Shown here: piece after piece, positions 55,585-64,000 of the stretch
Layout: the number at the start of each line of letters is the position of its first letter
Numbering within the stretch: position 1 is the first letter of the stretch
Assembly (NCBI RefSeq): GCF_010586825.1
Contig: NZ_JAAAGB010000003.1
Span: 372,001 to 436,000 of the forward strand
DNA length: 64,000 nt
Source of the DNA: Draconibacterium mangrovi
GTDB lineage: Bacteria > Bacteroidota > Bacteroidia > Bacteroidales > Prolixibacteraceae
Direction of reading: 5' to 3'
Translations under genes and position numbers: made by a program
The notes under the pieces: model-generated
Database searches by the model: none
The model's input: only the letters and a program-made list of their open reading frames with translations
What the model was told of the DNA's origin: nothing

Positions 55585-57642
55585 TTAATAACTTATCCCG
55601 TCATTAAAATCAAATACAGCGTATCCTTCTGCTTCTCCTGAACCAGGCACATCGGGTAGATTGTTTAATACTGCTTCATTGGAAGCCGGAATAGAAAATG
55701 GCATTTTACCGATTGGATTAAACTGCCCGGAAATTACATCGAGAACCGCGTCGGTAGTTGTACCAAAAGTGGCCAAAACCGTGTTCAAATTTCCATTGTC
55801 AATTTCGCTGATTACCCATGGATTACTGAAATTAATTACAACTACCGTTGGGTGTTGAGTTTTAATCCGATTGACATAGTCAATGTCGATATTATTCTTT
55901 GACAGTTCGTTATGGATTTCAGCACCTGCTGATCCAAACAGTCCACCCGATCCGGGAATTAACCACAGCACCACCAGATCGGCTTTTTCCGGGGCATCTA
56001 CAAATTCCACATCCCAGCTATTTGATTCCGGGACAATTACAATATGCGTATTATCACTACCACGCGAAACCATATATTTTTCGAAATACACTTTTGTTTT
56101 CGGTTTGAGAGGTAATATCTTATCATCATTTCGAAGCAACACGATGGATTTTCGTAGCGCCAGATCTGCTCTTTTCTGAAAGTCGGTGTTTCCAACAACC
56201 TGACCGGCAAGCTCCACATCGACATATGGATTTTCAAAAATCCCCAGTTCAAATTTTTCCTTTAATAAACGGGCTACTGATTCATTGATACGCTCTTCAG
56301 AAACCAGACCTTCCTTAACTGTTTCTAAAAGAAAGGTTGGATCTGCTACCCCGGAGAATAAGTCAACACCAGCATCAATAGCTTTTTGATAGCGTTCAGA
56401 AATGGAAAGATTTTCAACACCCCATGGCATCATAAAGATTGGACCCGTGTCAGAATTTATGATCCCCTGGAAACCGAGTTCTCCCCGTAACAGATCGGTA
56501 ATTATTCTTTTATTAAAAGCAAAACCTACTTCATCGTATTCAGTATTCACAGGAACAGCATAATACGGCATTATTGCAGATGTACCGGCTTCAATAGCTG
56601 CTTTAAAAGGTTTCAAATGATAATCCAACATATTACCCGGATATTCCTGATCTTTTCCCCAATCGAAATGTGCATCCTGACCGTCTTTCTGAGGTCCGCC
56701 ACCAGGGAAATGTTTTGTGGTGAGCGCCACTGATTTTGGCCCTAGCTTCTCGCCCTGAAATCCCAGTACAACTTCGCGAATCATATTTGCCGTCAGATCA
56801 GCATCTTCACCAAACGTACCTTCTGTTCGTCCCCATCGTGGTTCTGTTGCCAAATCGGCCATGTACATATAACCTTTGCGTATTCCTACAGCTACCCACT
56901 CCTTTGCTGCTATTTCGGCAAATTCGCGTGTAAGATCAAAATCGCGCATTGCCGCCAAACCCAATTCTCCCGGCCATTTCGAAAAACCGGTTTGTCCCAA
57001 GCTTAGTCCTGGCGAGTTATCAATTGTAATATGATTTCGTGGATTTGACGTAATCAGAACCGGTATTCCCAAGCGCGATGATTCAGCAACTGCCTGAACA
57101 TTATTTGCCCATTCAGCAATTGTAGATGCATTAGTATTAGCACGTAAAATAAAATGCCGGAGATTTCTTTCCAGAATTCCTTTTGTAGTTCCCGAAACAC
57201 TTAAAGTGGGAACGGGAAGTGGCTGACGTGTAAAAAAGTTGGTCTCATTAATGTTGTCTTCTTCCGACAGATCACTTGTAACGTTAGTATTTCCACCAAA
57301 ACCGCCACCCGAAGCTCCACCCATATTTATGGTGCTAATAAGCATAAAACCGGCTTTCTCCTCCAGTGTCATTTGTCCAAGCAAATCGGCAACACGTTCA
57401 TCAGTTGTTAATCGCCAATCTTCATATTTGTCAAGTTTATCGTTTTTGTTTAAATCTTTAAACTCGTAACCATCAGTCTGTAATAGCTGTAAGGTTTTTA
57501 TACCTAGTTCAGGCTGCTCATAACTTTCCTGGTCTTTACAGGATGTAAAGAGAATTACAGACAGAAATATAATGATGGGTAACTTAGATGATCTGATCAA
57601 TAGGTAATAGAATATTGATACAGCAGTAGCAAGATTTTTCAT
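55585..57642 (-). CDS. Glycoside hydrolase family 3 (beta-glucosidase-type) lipoprotein
   Basis: A 685-residue enzyme that removes beta-linked sugars from non-reducing ends. The N-terminus has 20 polar and hydrophobic residues before the signal-like LPIIIFLSVILFTSC (Cys35), so the start may be misplaced or the signal unusually long. The GH3 barrel shows VADLLGQMTLEEKAGFML, AEPRWGR-type ATEPRWGRTEGTFGEDADL, TKHFPGGGPQKDGQD and the nucleophile Asp398 in GIINSDTGPI. The C-terminal alpha/beta domain contains KSIVLLRNDDKILPLKP. Activity could be on glucose, xylose or galactose. It is downstream of the AraC-type regulator gene. Confidence 0.9.
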   Translation of the reverse strand: MKNLATAVSIFYYLLIRSSKLPIIIFLSVILFTSCKDQESYEQPELGIKTLQLLQTDGYEFKDLNKNDKLDKYEDWRLTTDERVADLLGQMTLEEKAGFMLISTINMGGASGGGFGGNTNVTSDLSEEDNINETNFFTRQPLPVPTLSVSGTTKGILERNLRHFILRANTNASTIAEWANNVQAVAESSRLGIPVLITSNPRNHITIDNSPGLSLGQTGFSKWPGELGLAAMRDFDLTREFAEIAAKEWVAVGIRKGYMYMADLATEPRWGRTEGTFGEDADLTANMIREVVLGFQGEKLGPKSVALTTKHFPGGGPQKDGQDAHFDWGKDQEYPGNMLDYHLKPFKAAIEAGTSAIMPYYAVPVNTEYDEVGFAFNKRIITDLLRGELGFQGIINSDTGPIFMMPWGVENLSISERYQKAIDAGVDLFSGVADPTFLLETVKEGLVSEERINESVARLLKEKFELGIFENPYVDVELAGQVVGNTDFQKRADLALRKSIVLLRNDDKILPLKPKTKVYFEKYMVSRGSDNTHIVIVPESNSWDVEFVDAPEKADLVVLWLIPGSGGLFGSAGAEIHNELSKNNIDIDYVNRIKTQHPTVVVINFSNPWVISEIDNGNLNTVLATFGTTTDAVLDVISGQFNPIGKMPFSIPASNEAVLNNLPDVPGSGEAEGYAVFDFNDGISY

Positions 57643-57709
57643 CTATCAAATAGTTTTAGTTTAGTTATTAATTTAATGTTTGATTACTGATAAATAATCA
57701 ACTTCAATT

Positions 57710-57785
57710 GTCTCTAAAACTAATTGATATACAAATTAGAATCGTCTCAATAGATGCACTGAGACTTATTTACTTATTGAGACTT
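57710..57785. promoter_or_regulatory. GAGAC repeat cluster upstream of GH3 (candidate AraC sites)
   Basis: Four GAGAC/GTCTC half-sites in 76 bases: GTCTC at 57710-57714, GTCTCAATA at 57744-57752, TGAGACTT at 57760-57767 and TATTGAGACTT at 57775-57785. The two direct TGAGACTT copies are 18 bp apart, a spacing compatible with AraC-type proteins. The cluster lies 68-143 nt upstream of the GH3 start. Confidence 0.55.
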
Positions 57786-57803
57786 GGTTATTTTATGGGA
57801 CTT

Positions 57804-58922
57804 TTACGTGCTTATATGTTTTTTATAAGCGGTCGGGGTTAAGTTTGTTTCTTCCTTAAAAATACGATTAAACGACGCTTTTGAATTAAATCCACATTCC
57901 ATTGCTATTCCTAAAATGGAGTAGTGTTCATATTTAGGATCCAGCAATTTTTCCTTCACTTCTTCTACCCTAAATTCATTTATTAGTTTATAAAAGTTCT
58001 TTTTCTGCCCACTGTTAATAACCTGTGATAGTTTGTGTCGTGAAATATCCAGGTCGTCAACCATCATCTGCAAGTTATATTCCGGATTAAGGTATGGTTT
58101 ACTGTTTTTCAGATAAGTAATCACCGTATCATTTAATTCCTTATAATTCTCACTGGCTAATACCATATCTTCCTTGACAATTTCATTTTGATTTTGCATT
58201 TCCACAGAATTTGCTAGTATCGACCAATTCTTCTCTTTGTTATAAATAACCAACTGATTTATTCCAAAATAAATCATAATGAAGGTGAACACAGTTAAGT
58301 TGAATGATAAAGTTGTCCATTTAAATACCCTAAGTTCTAAAAGCTCGATATAAGTCGTAAAAAAACTAGCAATGAATAAAAGCAAAAATAACGTTAGCAC
58401 AAAAATGAGCCAATTGAGTGTATTTTTACCCGAGTAATTTGAAAAATATAAGGGAATATTCTTTCGGTGTGAAATTATAAGTTTTAACCCCAAAAACCAG
58501 TAGGTAAAGACAGAGAATATCAAAAAGGAATAATAAATTTTGTTATACAGATAATAAGGATTTTCTGTTAAATTGGGGGTACTTCCAATAGCTACAACGC
58601 TAATTGTAGACCGATGTGCTGATATCAACAAATACGGGGCTAAATGCAAAAGATGGATGGGTTTTAATTTAAAGTTCTCGACAGTGAGAGAACAGACATA
58701 AAAATAAAGTATAGGGCCGGTTAAAAACATTATTGGGAAGATACCGGGTTTAAAATAATCAACCACTTCAAACGGAAGTAAATAAGAACCTTGAAAAATA
58801 GCTATAACAACCATCCACACGGTTAAAAATACAAAACTCAAATGCCTTGGACGTTTGGTCAGAAATAATACTATTCCAAACAGAGCTTGCACAAATCCAA
58901 TTATTGATATATAATTATCCAC
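57804..58922 (-). CDS. AraC-family regulator with N-terminal membrane domain
   Basis: A 372-residue regulator. The first 240 residues contain about seven hydrophobic segments (for example IIGFVQALFGIVLFL, VWMVVIAIFQGSYLL), a membrane-embedded sensor architecture. The C-terminal 110 residues form an AraC-type double helix-turn-helix (MVDDLDISRHKLSQVINSG, then SILGIAMECGFNSKASFNRIF, cited from GIAMECGF). Such 7TM-AraC proteins occur widely in Bacteroidota next to carbohydrate loci. It is directly upstream of GH3 on the same strand and probably controls the GH3-GH2-susCD genes through the GAGAC motifs. Confidence 0.88.
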   Translation of the reverse strand: MDNYISIIGFVQALFGIVLFLTKRPRHLSFVFLTVWMVVIAIFQGSYLLPFEVVDYFKPGIFPIMFLTGPILYFYVCSLTVENFKLKPIHLLHLAPYLLISAHRSTISVVAIGSTPNLTENPYYLYNKIYYSFLIFSVFTYWFLGLKLIISHRKNIPLYFSNYSGKNTLNWLIFVLTLFLLLFIASFFTTYIELLELRVFKWTTLSFNLTVFTFIMIYFGINQLVIYNKEKNWSILANSVEMQNQNEIVKEDMVLASENYKELNDTVITYLKNSKPYLNPEYNLQMMVDDLDISRHKLSQVINSGQKKNFYKLINEFRVEEVKEKLLDPKYEHYSILGIAMECGFNSKASFNRIFKEETNLTPTAYKKHIST

Positions 58923-59307
58923 CTTGGTTTGATTAAATTATTTCGATATCAAATCTGCTTATTGATTTGACTATTTAGAACTAAAAATATTGGATTTTTT
59001 TCAATATTCAAATTATCGTTGGGATCAACCATAAAGCTGATTCTCCAAAAGCTGATAAAACAGAAAAGATTCTTGATCCAAAATTAGCTTGTAAGAAATA
59101 CCGGAGCATACTCTCCATATATTCCTTCTTAATTCTTCTTAATAGAATATTCTTCATAAACCAATGATTTGCACTTGCAATCAATCCTTTAGACCAAGGC
59201 GAAATCCATCCCTCTGGCAACCCAAATTATGACACTAATAAAATGAATTACCCGATAGTCAATGCATGGAGTGACAAATGTAAGCCCCCGATTCAATTGG
59301 TATGGAT
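58923..59307. other. 385-base region without a recognised gene
   Basis: A minus-strand frame of 70 codons (59220-59008) is open here but resembles nothing I know and lacks a convincing ribosome-binding site. The region may contain decayed coding sequence. No hairpin of note was seen. Confidence 0.4.
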
Positions 59308-59574
59308 CTACTTTAGCACAAATTCCTTTGATGGCTTAAAAAATGGAATATTATGAGCTGGCACAATAACACTTGTATTTTTAGAAATATTTCTGGCTAC
59401 TTTCTCAGCTCTATGTTTGATTTCAAAGGTGCCAAATCCTCTTAAATAAACATTTTCACCATCAATGAGTGAGCTGCTAACAGTTTGCATAAGTGCTTCA
59501 ACTGTTTTCATCACGGTTACTTTATCAATACCTGTTTGGTGGTGAATCTCATTTACTAAATCAGCTTTTGTCAT
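59308..59574 (-). CDS. HU/IHF-family DNA-binding protein
   Basis: An 88-residue nucleoid protein. It has the HU fold pattern: MTKADLVNEIHHQTGIDKVTV helices (cited from KADLVNEIHHQTGI), then VYLRGFGTFEIKHRAEKVARN, where GFGTFE is the family signature, and an arm ending in VPAHNIPFFKPSKEF. The proline at the arm tip that intercalates DNA in HU is not placed in the usual RNP motif (here NISKNTSVIVP), so the arm is atypical. It sits in the carbohydrate region with its own promoter, perhaps as an architectural protein. Confidence 0.9.
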   Translation of the reverse strand: MTKADLVNEIHHQTGIDKVTVMKTVEALMQTVSSSLIDGENVYLRGFGTFEIKHRAEKVARNISKNTSVIVPAHNIPFFKPSKEFVLK

Positions 59575-59620
59575 TATAGTTTACTAAGTTTTAAATTAAT
59601 AGTTTCTGTATTATCCTATT

Positions 59621-59628
59621 CAAAAGTA
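59621..59628 (-). promoter_or_regulatory. Promoter -7 element of the HU gene
   Basis: TACTTTTG on the minus strand, a perfect TAnnTTTG, 46 nt before the HU start. The -33 element is weak (TTA rather than TTG at the right distance). Confidence 0.55.
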
Positions 59629-59711
59629 TCAAAATGTGCTGATACACTTAAATATCAGCTCCCATATTCACCGAGGTCGAGGATACAACCACTCTAAAAC
59701 CTACTTCTTAG

Positions 59712-60551
59712 CTAGCGTTTTAATTTATTTTGTTTGAAAACCCAGCTAACAAGTTCCGAATTTTTCCAAGCCATATCATAAGCTTCATGTCCAACATTTT
59801 CGAATATGGTCAACCGTATTTGATTATTACCCATTTGTTTTAATTTATCAATCATATCTGTGGTTCCTGATAGCGGCACTACCTCGTCCCGGTCTCCATG
59901 AAACGCCCATATTGGTATTGATGCTATTTTATAAGCCAAAGAAGGATCGCCAGCACCACAAACGGGAATAGCTGCAGCAGGAATATCGGGATAATTCAAC
60001 ACAAAATTCCAAGTCGCATATCCTCCCATAGAAACACCCATTACATAAATACGGTTTTTATCAATTGCGTATTCACCCAATACTTGGTCGAAAAGTTCCT
60101 TAACAAGTTTCATTGGTTGGGTCGCAGGAACCTCTGAAATTGAATAAGAGCCTTTAGACCATGGTACATTAACCCACTGCATATCCTGTGGGCATTGTGG
60201 CATTATTATAATACATGGGTTTTCTTTCTGGACTTTTCCATCTATCCATGCAGCCACCCAGGGTTCCAATTGTTTTAAGTTATCATCGCCTCTTTCACCT
60301 GCACCATGAAATGAAAGTATTAAAGGATATTTTATGTTTTGGTTGTAATTTTCAGGCAAAAATAACCGATACGGAAGTTTTTCATTATTCTCGTTCACAA
60401 AAATGTGGGATTCTGCTTTTTGAGCATAATAATCTTTCTCATATGCCTTTAACGAATCTGAACTCTGTCCATATGTGCAAAAAGATTCCAAAATTATGAA
60501 GGACAGTAATACTTTATTCAAGACTTTTAATTTCATGCTCGTAATACTCAT
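59712..60551 (-). CDS. Secreted esterase/peptidase (CE1/prolyl-oligopeptidase-like)
   Basis: A 279-residue exported alpha/beta-hydrolase. The signal peptide (ending near TYGQSS) fits a start at either 60551 or the internal ATG 60536; the first directly abuts the galM stop codon. Motifs are LILSFHGAGERGDD (oxyanion), MGVSMGGYATW (Ser nucleophile), FHGDRDEVVP (Asp) and ENVGHEAYD (His). This layout is shared by feruloyl/acetyl esterases of CE1 and 'phospholipase/carboxylesterase' proteins in polysaccharide loci, which remove acyl decorations. With GH53 and galM as neighbours, deacylation of a pectic galactan is plausible but unproven. Confidence 0.83.
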   Translation of the reverse strand: MSITSMKLKVLNKVLLSFIILESFCTYGQSSDSLKAYEKDYYAQKAESHIFVNENNEKLPYRLFLPENYNQNIKYPLILSFHGAGERGDDNLKQLEPWVAAWIDGKVQKENPCIIIMPQCPQDMQWVNVPWSKGSYSISEVPATQPMKLVKELFDQVLGEYAIDKNRIYVMGVSMGGYATWNFVLNYPDIPAAAIPVCGAGDPSLAYKIASIPIWAFHGDRDEVVPLSGTTDMIDKLKQMGNNQIRLTIFENVGHEAYDMAWKNSELVSWVFKQNKLKR

Positions 60552-61553
60552 TTAAAATCCAAATTTGTAAACAATTTTATGACAATATAACTCGCCAGGT
60601 TTTAGAATAGGGCTAGGAAAATTTTCATGGTTTATAGCATCCGGATAATTTTGTGCTTCTAATGCAATGCCTCCAAAAGCCTCTATCGGTATTCCCTTTT
60701 TACCTTTCTCCGACCCATCAAAGTGCATTGCAGTGTAAACCTGTACGCCTGGTTGTGTTGTATATAACTCAACCGATCGTCCAGATATTGGTTCGGTTAG
60801 CTTTAAAGCGGGTTTATTGTTCATATCATCCTTTGTAAGTGCCCAGTTGTGGTTAAGCCCTCCAATCTGATTTATTTGATGATCGACTTTTTTCACTACA
60901 TCACTTAATAATCTCTGATTTCGAAAGTCCATCTTTGTGCCTCCAACCTTTAGGATTTCTCCTGTTGGAATTGAGGTTTCATTCAAAGGGGTTATTTTAT
61001 AAGCATTAATTTGAAGAAAGTGATCCAAAACATCACCTTTCCCTGCACCTTTTAAGTTAAAATAAGGATGACACGTTAAGTTTACTATTGTGGACTTGTT
61101 TGTTTTTGCAGCAATATCGATACAAAACTCATTCTTGTTATTTAATGAGTAAATCACTTCAACCTTCAGTTCTCCGGGATAATTTTCTTCTCCTTCAGGG
61201 CTTGTTAAGTTTAATTTGTAAGTATTGTCATCAATTTTACTCACATCCCAATACCGGGTCTGGAATCCATTTGGGCCTCCATGCAAAGCATTTTCACCAT
61301 CGTTTTGTACGAGTTGGTACTCAACGCCATCTAATGTAAATTTCCCTTTTGCAATACGATTGGCTACCCGTCCGCATATCGCGCCGAAATATACATCTCC
61401 CTTAATTGCTTCCTCAGGGGTGTCATAGCCAATTAAAATATCAACTAAGTCATTTTTATCTGGTACTTTGACAGAGAAAATTCTCGCACCATGTGACAGA
61501 AATTCAACAACAAGCCCATGCTTATTCTTTAATTGATAAATTCTCTTATCCAT
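60552..61553 (-). CDS. galM: Aldose 1-epimerase (galactose mutarotase)
   Basis: A 333-residue cytoplasmic mutarotase that interconverts alpha and beta anomers of galactose or glucose ahead of the Leloir pathway. Substrate motifs include GRVANRIAKGKF, NDGENALHGGPNGF, the catalytic-base region LTCHPYFNL and the C-terminal Glu in GIALEAQNYPDAINH. There is no signal peptide. Its stop codon directly abuts the start of the esterase gene (TAA then ATG), so the two are translationally close. Position beside GH53 and a sugar transporter supports a role in using galactose released from galactan. Confidence 0.93.
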   Translation of the reverse strand: MDKRIYQLKNKHGLVVEFLSHGARIFSVKVPDKNDLVDILIGYDTPEEAIKGDVYFGAICGRVANRIAKGKFTLDGVEYQLVQNDGENALHGGPNGFQTRYWDVSKIDDNTYKLNLTSPEGEENYPGELKVEVIYSLNNKNEFCIDIAAKTNKSTIVNLTCHPYFNLKGAGKGDVLDHFLQINAYKITPLNETSIPTGEILKVGGTKMDFRNQRLLSDVVKKVDHQINQIGGLNHNWALTKDDMNNKPALKLTEPISGRSVELYTTQPGVQVYTAMHFDGSEKGKKGIPIEAFGGIALEAQNYPDAINHENFPSPILKPGELYCHKIVYKFGF

Positions 61554-61584
61554 TAAAAATTGATTGCTGTCATTTAAATTGAGG

Positions 61585-62289
61585 TCAAAAATCTAAATCT
61601 TTTAACCTTCTCTTTTCCGCATCCTGCTTTGATGGAGAAAACTTCGCCCTCATCTGGTTTTCGCAGATAATGGCTTCTGTTAGCTCCTTTACCGCATAAA
61701 CCTCAAAGAAAGATTCCTCTCTCTTTTGACAATCCGTATCATAATAATACTCGTGAACACTTGCTGCCTTTATTTCTCCGCTATCCCATTGATCAATGTA
61801 TTTGACATTCAACACTGTTTCTGTTTTTCCTTCGTAGCTGCACGTTGTTGAGTCAACTTTACTTGAAGGAGTCCCATTTCCATGCACGCTGATGAACGGC
61901 GGAAGGAAGCCTTCTGGCTGATCGCTGAATAATTGAATCAGGATGCCATCTCTGAATGTCAGATACACATTCCGTAATGTAATGACATTAGCGACTACGT
62001 ATTTATTAATGTAGAATACTCTGGTATCTGCGCAATAAGGTGCTCGAAATGGTCGGTTCATATCCCCATCCGTATTGCGTTCGAGTTCAAAAATCGCTCC
62101 CTCATCGCCAAGAAACAAATTCCTTGTAGTTTTAGCAAGTTTTACATTCGTGTGCAGTTCGGTAGCTACTTGGTTGGTCACATCAATCGATGCTTGCCCA
62201 ACTTTAAAAATCCAAATGCCTTCAACAGGTTTCTGAGCAGCCGTTGAAAGCGAACAGATTAATAGATAAAAGAAAAATAGTTTTTGCAT
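61585..62289 (-). CDS. Secreted protein of unknown function in the galactan locus
   Basis: A 234-residue exported protein. A signal peptide (about 1-18, ending STAAQ) is followed by a mature region with four Cys (in PYCADTR, TTCSYEG, DTDCQKR and IICENQM) and alternating hydrophobic residues suggesting beta structure. Its end is basic (KQDAEKRRLKDLDF). No domain is recognised. It lies 31 nt upstream of galM and 49 nt downstream of the sugar transporter, within one transcript direction. A sugar-binding or enzymatic role is possible but unsupported. Confidence 0.6.
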   Translation of the reverse strand: MQKLFFFYLLICSLSTAAQKPVEGIWIFKVGQASIDVTNQVATELHTNVKLAKTTRNLFLGDEGAIFELERNTDGDMNRPFRAPYCADTRVFYINKYVVANVITLRNVYLTFRDGILIQLFSDQPEGFLPPFISVHGNGTPSSKVDSTTCSYEGKTETVLNVKYIDQWDSGEIKAASVHEYYYDTDCQKREESFFEVYAVKELTEAIICENQMRAKFSPSKQDAEKRRLKDLDF

Positions 62290-62338
62290 CGTTATTTTTT
62301 TTATTTAAAAATGGACAAATTGATTTTGGATATTTATC

Positions 62339-63715
62339 CTAACTCTTAGTATATATACCTTCCAACTCTTCCAAAGTCTTACCTTTCGTTTCTTTAATCT
62401 TAAAAAGAACAAAAAAGAAACCAATTACGCAGATCGCAGCATAGATATAAAATGACTTATCCTGATATTTTTCAAACAACATAGGGAAAGTAAAAACTAA
62501 AATAAAATACCCTGCCCAAAGTCCGGTTATGGCAATAGAGGTTGCTTCGCCTCTTACTCGATTCGGAAAGATCTCAGCAATTAATACCCAGGTAACTGGA
62601 GCCAGTGATAAACCATATACACCTATGGCTGCAAAAAGTAACCACGAAACATGATTTGACTGCATTCCTAATAACTGAACCACGGCAACATATACTATTG
62701 CGAGACCTCCTGCGCCAAACAACATTAACGGTTTTCGTCCAACCCTGTCAACTAATGTCATTGCCAAAATTGTAAATACCAGATTCACGATACCGATAAA
62801 AACTGTTTGGAGTAATTGGTCGTCGAGTGAAGCTCCAATGCTTGCGAAAATTCGTGGGGCATAATTAAATACTGTATTTATTCCGCACAATTGCTGGAAA
62901 ACAGCAAGACCAATTCCAATAAGAACTGCAGGTAATACTGCTCTGCTAAACACATCTCTAAAAGTAGTTTTAGTTGTTTCACCACTTAGCGTCTTTTCAA
63001 TATTCTGTATGGTTGAAGAAGCGAAACCATCATCACCTACTTTTCTCAATATTGCTTTTGCATCAACACTTCTACCCATTTTCATCAGCCATCTGGGGCT
63101 TTCAGGCAACCAAAGCGCTCCTAAAAAGAAAAGTCCGGATGGAACAAATCCTAATCCAAACATCCACCGCCATGCATCTTCTCCTCCGTTTCGTAAAGTG
63201 TAGTTAATAAGGTTTGTAATTAAAATACCAATAACAATTGTTAGTTGATTTAATGCTACCATTCTTCCCCTTAAATGTGCCGGAGAAATTTCAGCTATAT
63301 ACATTGGTGATAGCATTGAAGCCATTCCCACACCAATACCCGCACAAAATCTGGATATGATAAAAATATCTCTGGAAGGAGAGAAAGCCATTGCTAAAGA
63401 AGAGATTGCAAAAACAGCTGCTGCAATCAATAAGCCAGGCTTCCTTCCCCATTTATCGGAAACCTTTCCGGCAGCTAGACAACCAATAATCGCACCTAGA
63501 GCCAAACTGCCTGTGGCAAAACCTTCCCAGTATGCATCAAGCATAAATTGTTGCTGCAGAAAAGGCAATGCGCCTGCAATAACAGCAAAATCAAATCCAA
63601 AGAGATACCCTCCCAACGCAGAAATAAAAGATATACCAATTATATAGGTATTATTAAAACGATGTTTGGATGTATCTATATCGTTTCGGTTCGTTTCGGT
63701 AATAATTGTAGCCAT
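62339..63715 (-). CDS. Sugar porter family MFS transporter
   Basis: A 458-residue, 12-helix sugar/H+ symporter of the XylE/GalP type. Signature motifs are GGYLFGFDFAVIAGAL at the N-terminus, DKWGRKPG and its second-half counterpart DRVGRKPLM, RFCAGIGVGMASM, PESPRWLMKMG and VTWVLIAEIFPNRVRG. Residues QQLCGINTVFNYAPRIF match the sugar-binding helix 7 motif (QQ-x-x-G-x-N). It probably imports galactose or short oligosaccharides across the inner membrane. It follows the GH53 gene with only 18 nt between, so they form one transcript. Confidence 0.93.
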   Translation of the reverse strand: MATIITETNRNDIDTSKHRFNNTYIIGISFISALGGYLFGFDFAVIAGALPFLQQQFMLDAYWEGFATGSLALGAIIGCLAAGKVSDKWGRKPGLLIAAAVFAISSLAMAFSPSRDIFIISRFCAGIGVGMASMLSPMYIAEISPAHLRGRMVALNQLTIVIGILITNLINYTLRNGGEDAWRWMFGLGFVPSGLFFLGALWLPESPRWLMKMGRSVDAKAILRKVGDDGFASSTIQNIEKTLSGETTKTTFRDVFSRAVLPAVLIGIGLAVFQQLCGINTVFNYAPRIFASIGASLDDQLLQTVFIGIVNLVFTILAMTLVDRVGRKPLMLFGAGGLAIVYVAVVQLLGMQSNHVSWLLFAAIGVYGLSLAPVTWVLIAEIFPNRVRGEATSIAITGLWAGYFILVFTFPMLFEKYQDKSFYIYAAICVIGFFFVLFKIKETKGKTLEELEGIYTKS

Positions 63716-63733
63716 TTCTAATTATTTTATTTT

Positions 63734-64000
63734 TTAGTTATTATACTTAAAAGCTTTCAGTGCGGGCAAACTACTGCCATTAAAATCAAACAAAGTTGTA
63801 TTAGATACTACATTTGGACCTCCTAGTTCCCAACCAACTCCAGGAACACTTATCATAACCGGATCCCAATAAATATCTCCCAGGACTCTCCCGTTTGCCA
63901 TTCCTTTTATGCCATTAAAACATTCGAATAAAAAGTTCTTTTGTCCTTCGCGAGAACTTGGATAAATATTATCATATGGCCCATTATCTTTTAATTGACC
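63734..64000 (-). CDS. Arabinogalactan endo-beta-1,4-galactanase, GH53 (C-terminal part)
   Basis: The last 88 residues of a gene that continues beyond the right edge, open from base 64000 to a TAA at 63734-63736. The family-specific C-terminal region is clear: IKGMANGRVLGDIYWDPVMI, then GVGWELGGPNVVSNTTLFDF and LPALKAFKYN. In GH53 enzymes the YWEP/YWDP and NVVSNTTLFDF stretches line the end of the TIM barrel; the catalytic Glu residues lie upstream, outside the window. The enzyme cuts beta-1,4-galactan of type I arabinogalactan, as found in pectin side chains. It sets the likely substrate of this locus. Confidence 0.85.
   Translation of the reverse strand, partial: GQLKDNGPYDNIYPSSREGQKNFLFECFNGIKGMANGRVLGDIYWDPVMISVPGVGWELGGPNVVSNTTLFDFNGSSLPALKAFKYNN

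Noticed and set aside
59008-59220. Minus-strand frame of 70 codons between AraC and HU genes
   Set aside because: No recognised similarity, no ribosome-binding site, and the surrounding region looks non-coding; listed only as a gap.

Overview
The window is a chromosomal stretch from a Bacteroidota bacterium, most likely a marine or sediment member of the Bacteroidales/Marinilabiliales (Prolixibacteraceae-like). Support comes from a type IX secretion plug protein, SusC/SusD proteins, a six-gene Na+-translocating NADH:quinone reductase operon, an LptD-type outer-membrane protein, a DUF5686 protein and Bacteroidota promoters (TTG, 20 nt, TAnnTTTG). The species assignment is inference.

Bases 1-31,000 look like intact core genome. 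In order they hold a sensor histidine kinase (cut by the window edge), the T9SS plug protein, nqrABCDEF, a YwqK-like lipoprotein, an unknown protein, a cold-shock protein, an acyltransferase-like membrane protein, a CNNM/CBS protein, a DUF5686 outer-membrane protein, pyrophosphate-dependent phosphofructokinase, a GNAT, RidA, LptD, a cell-wall amidase, an MCE protein, dnaA, an EamA transporter, a YigZ protein and pyrBI. pyrBI is preceded by a strong promoter, a leader ORF and an intrinsic terminator in a pyrL-like attenuator layout. Three indel-free tandem arrays lie between these genes, with periods of exactly 7, 21 and 42 bp.

A tRNA-Leu(CAG) at 31.1 kb followed by a 3'-truncated tyrosine recombinase marks the start of an accessory region (about 31-48 kb). 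It is filled with mostly single, minus-strand genes: six alpha/beta-hydrolases (one broken), four Crp/Fnr regulators, two GNATs, PhzF, a DJ-1/PfpI pseudogene, a methyltransferase, a TraB/GumN-like lipoprotein, a DUF4332 protein and a leucine-rich repeat protein. Three genes here are split by apparent 1-nt deletions.

Bases 48-64 kb form a carbohydrate-utilisation region, all on the minus strand: GH53 endo-galactanase (partial, right edge), sugar MFS transporter, unknown secreted protein, galactose mutarotase, esterase, HU, membrane-bound AraC regulator, GH3, GH2, SusC (interrupted by an amber codon) and SusD. GH53, mutarotase, transporter and GH2 together suggest breakdown of beta-1,4-galactan or arabinogalactan side chains. 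A shared TCTCAATA/TGAGACT motif upstream of GH3 and GH2 is a candidate operator for the AraC protein.
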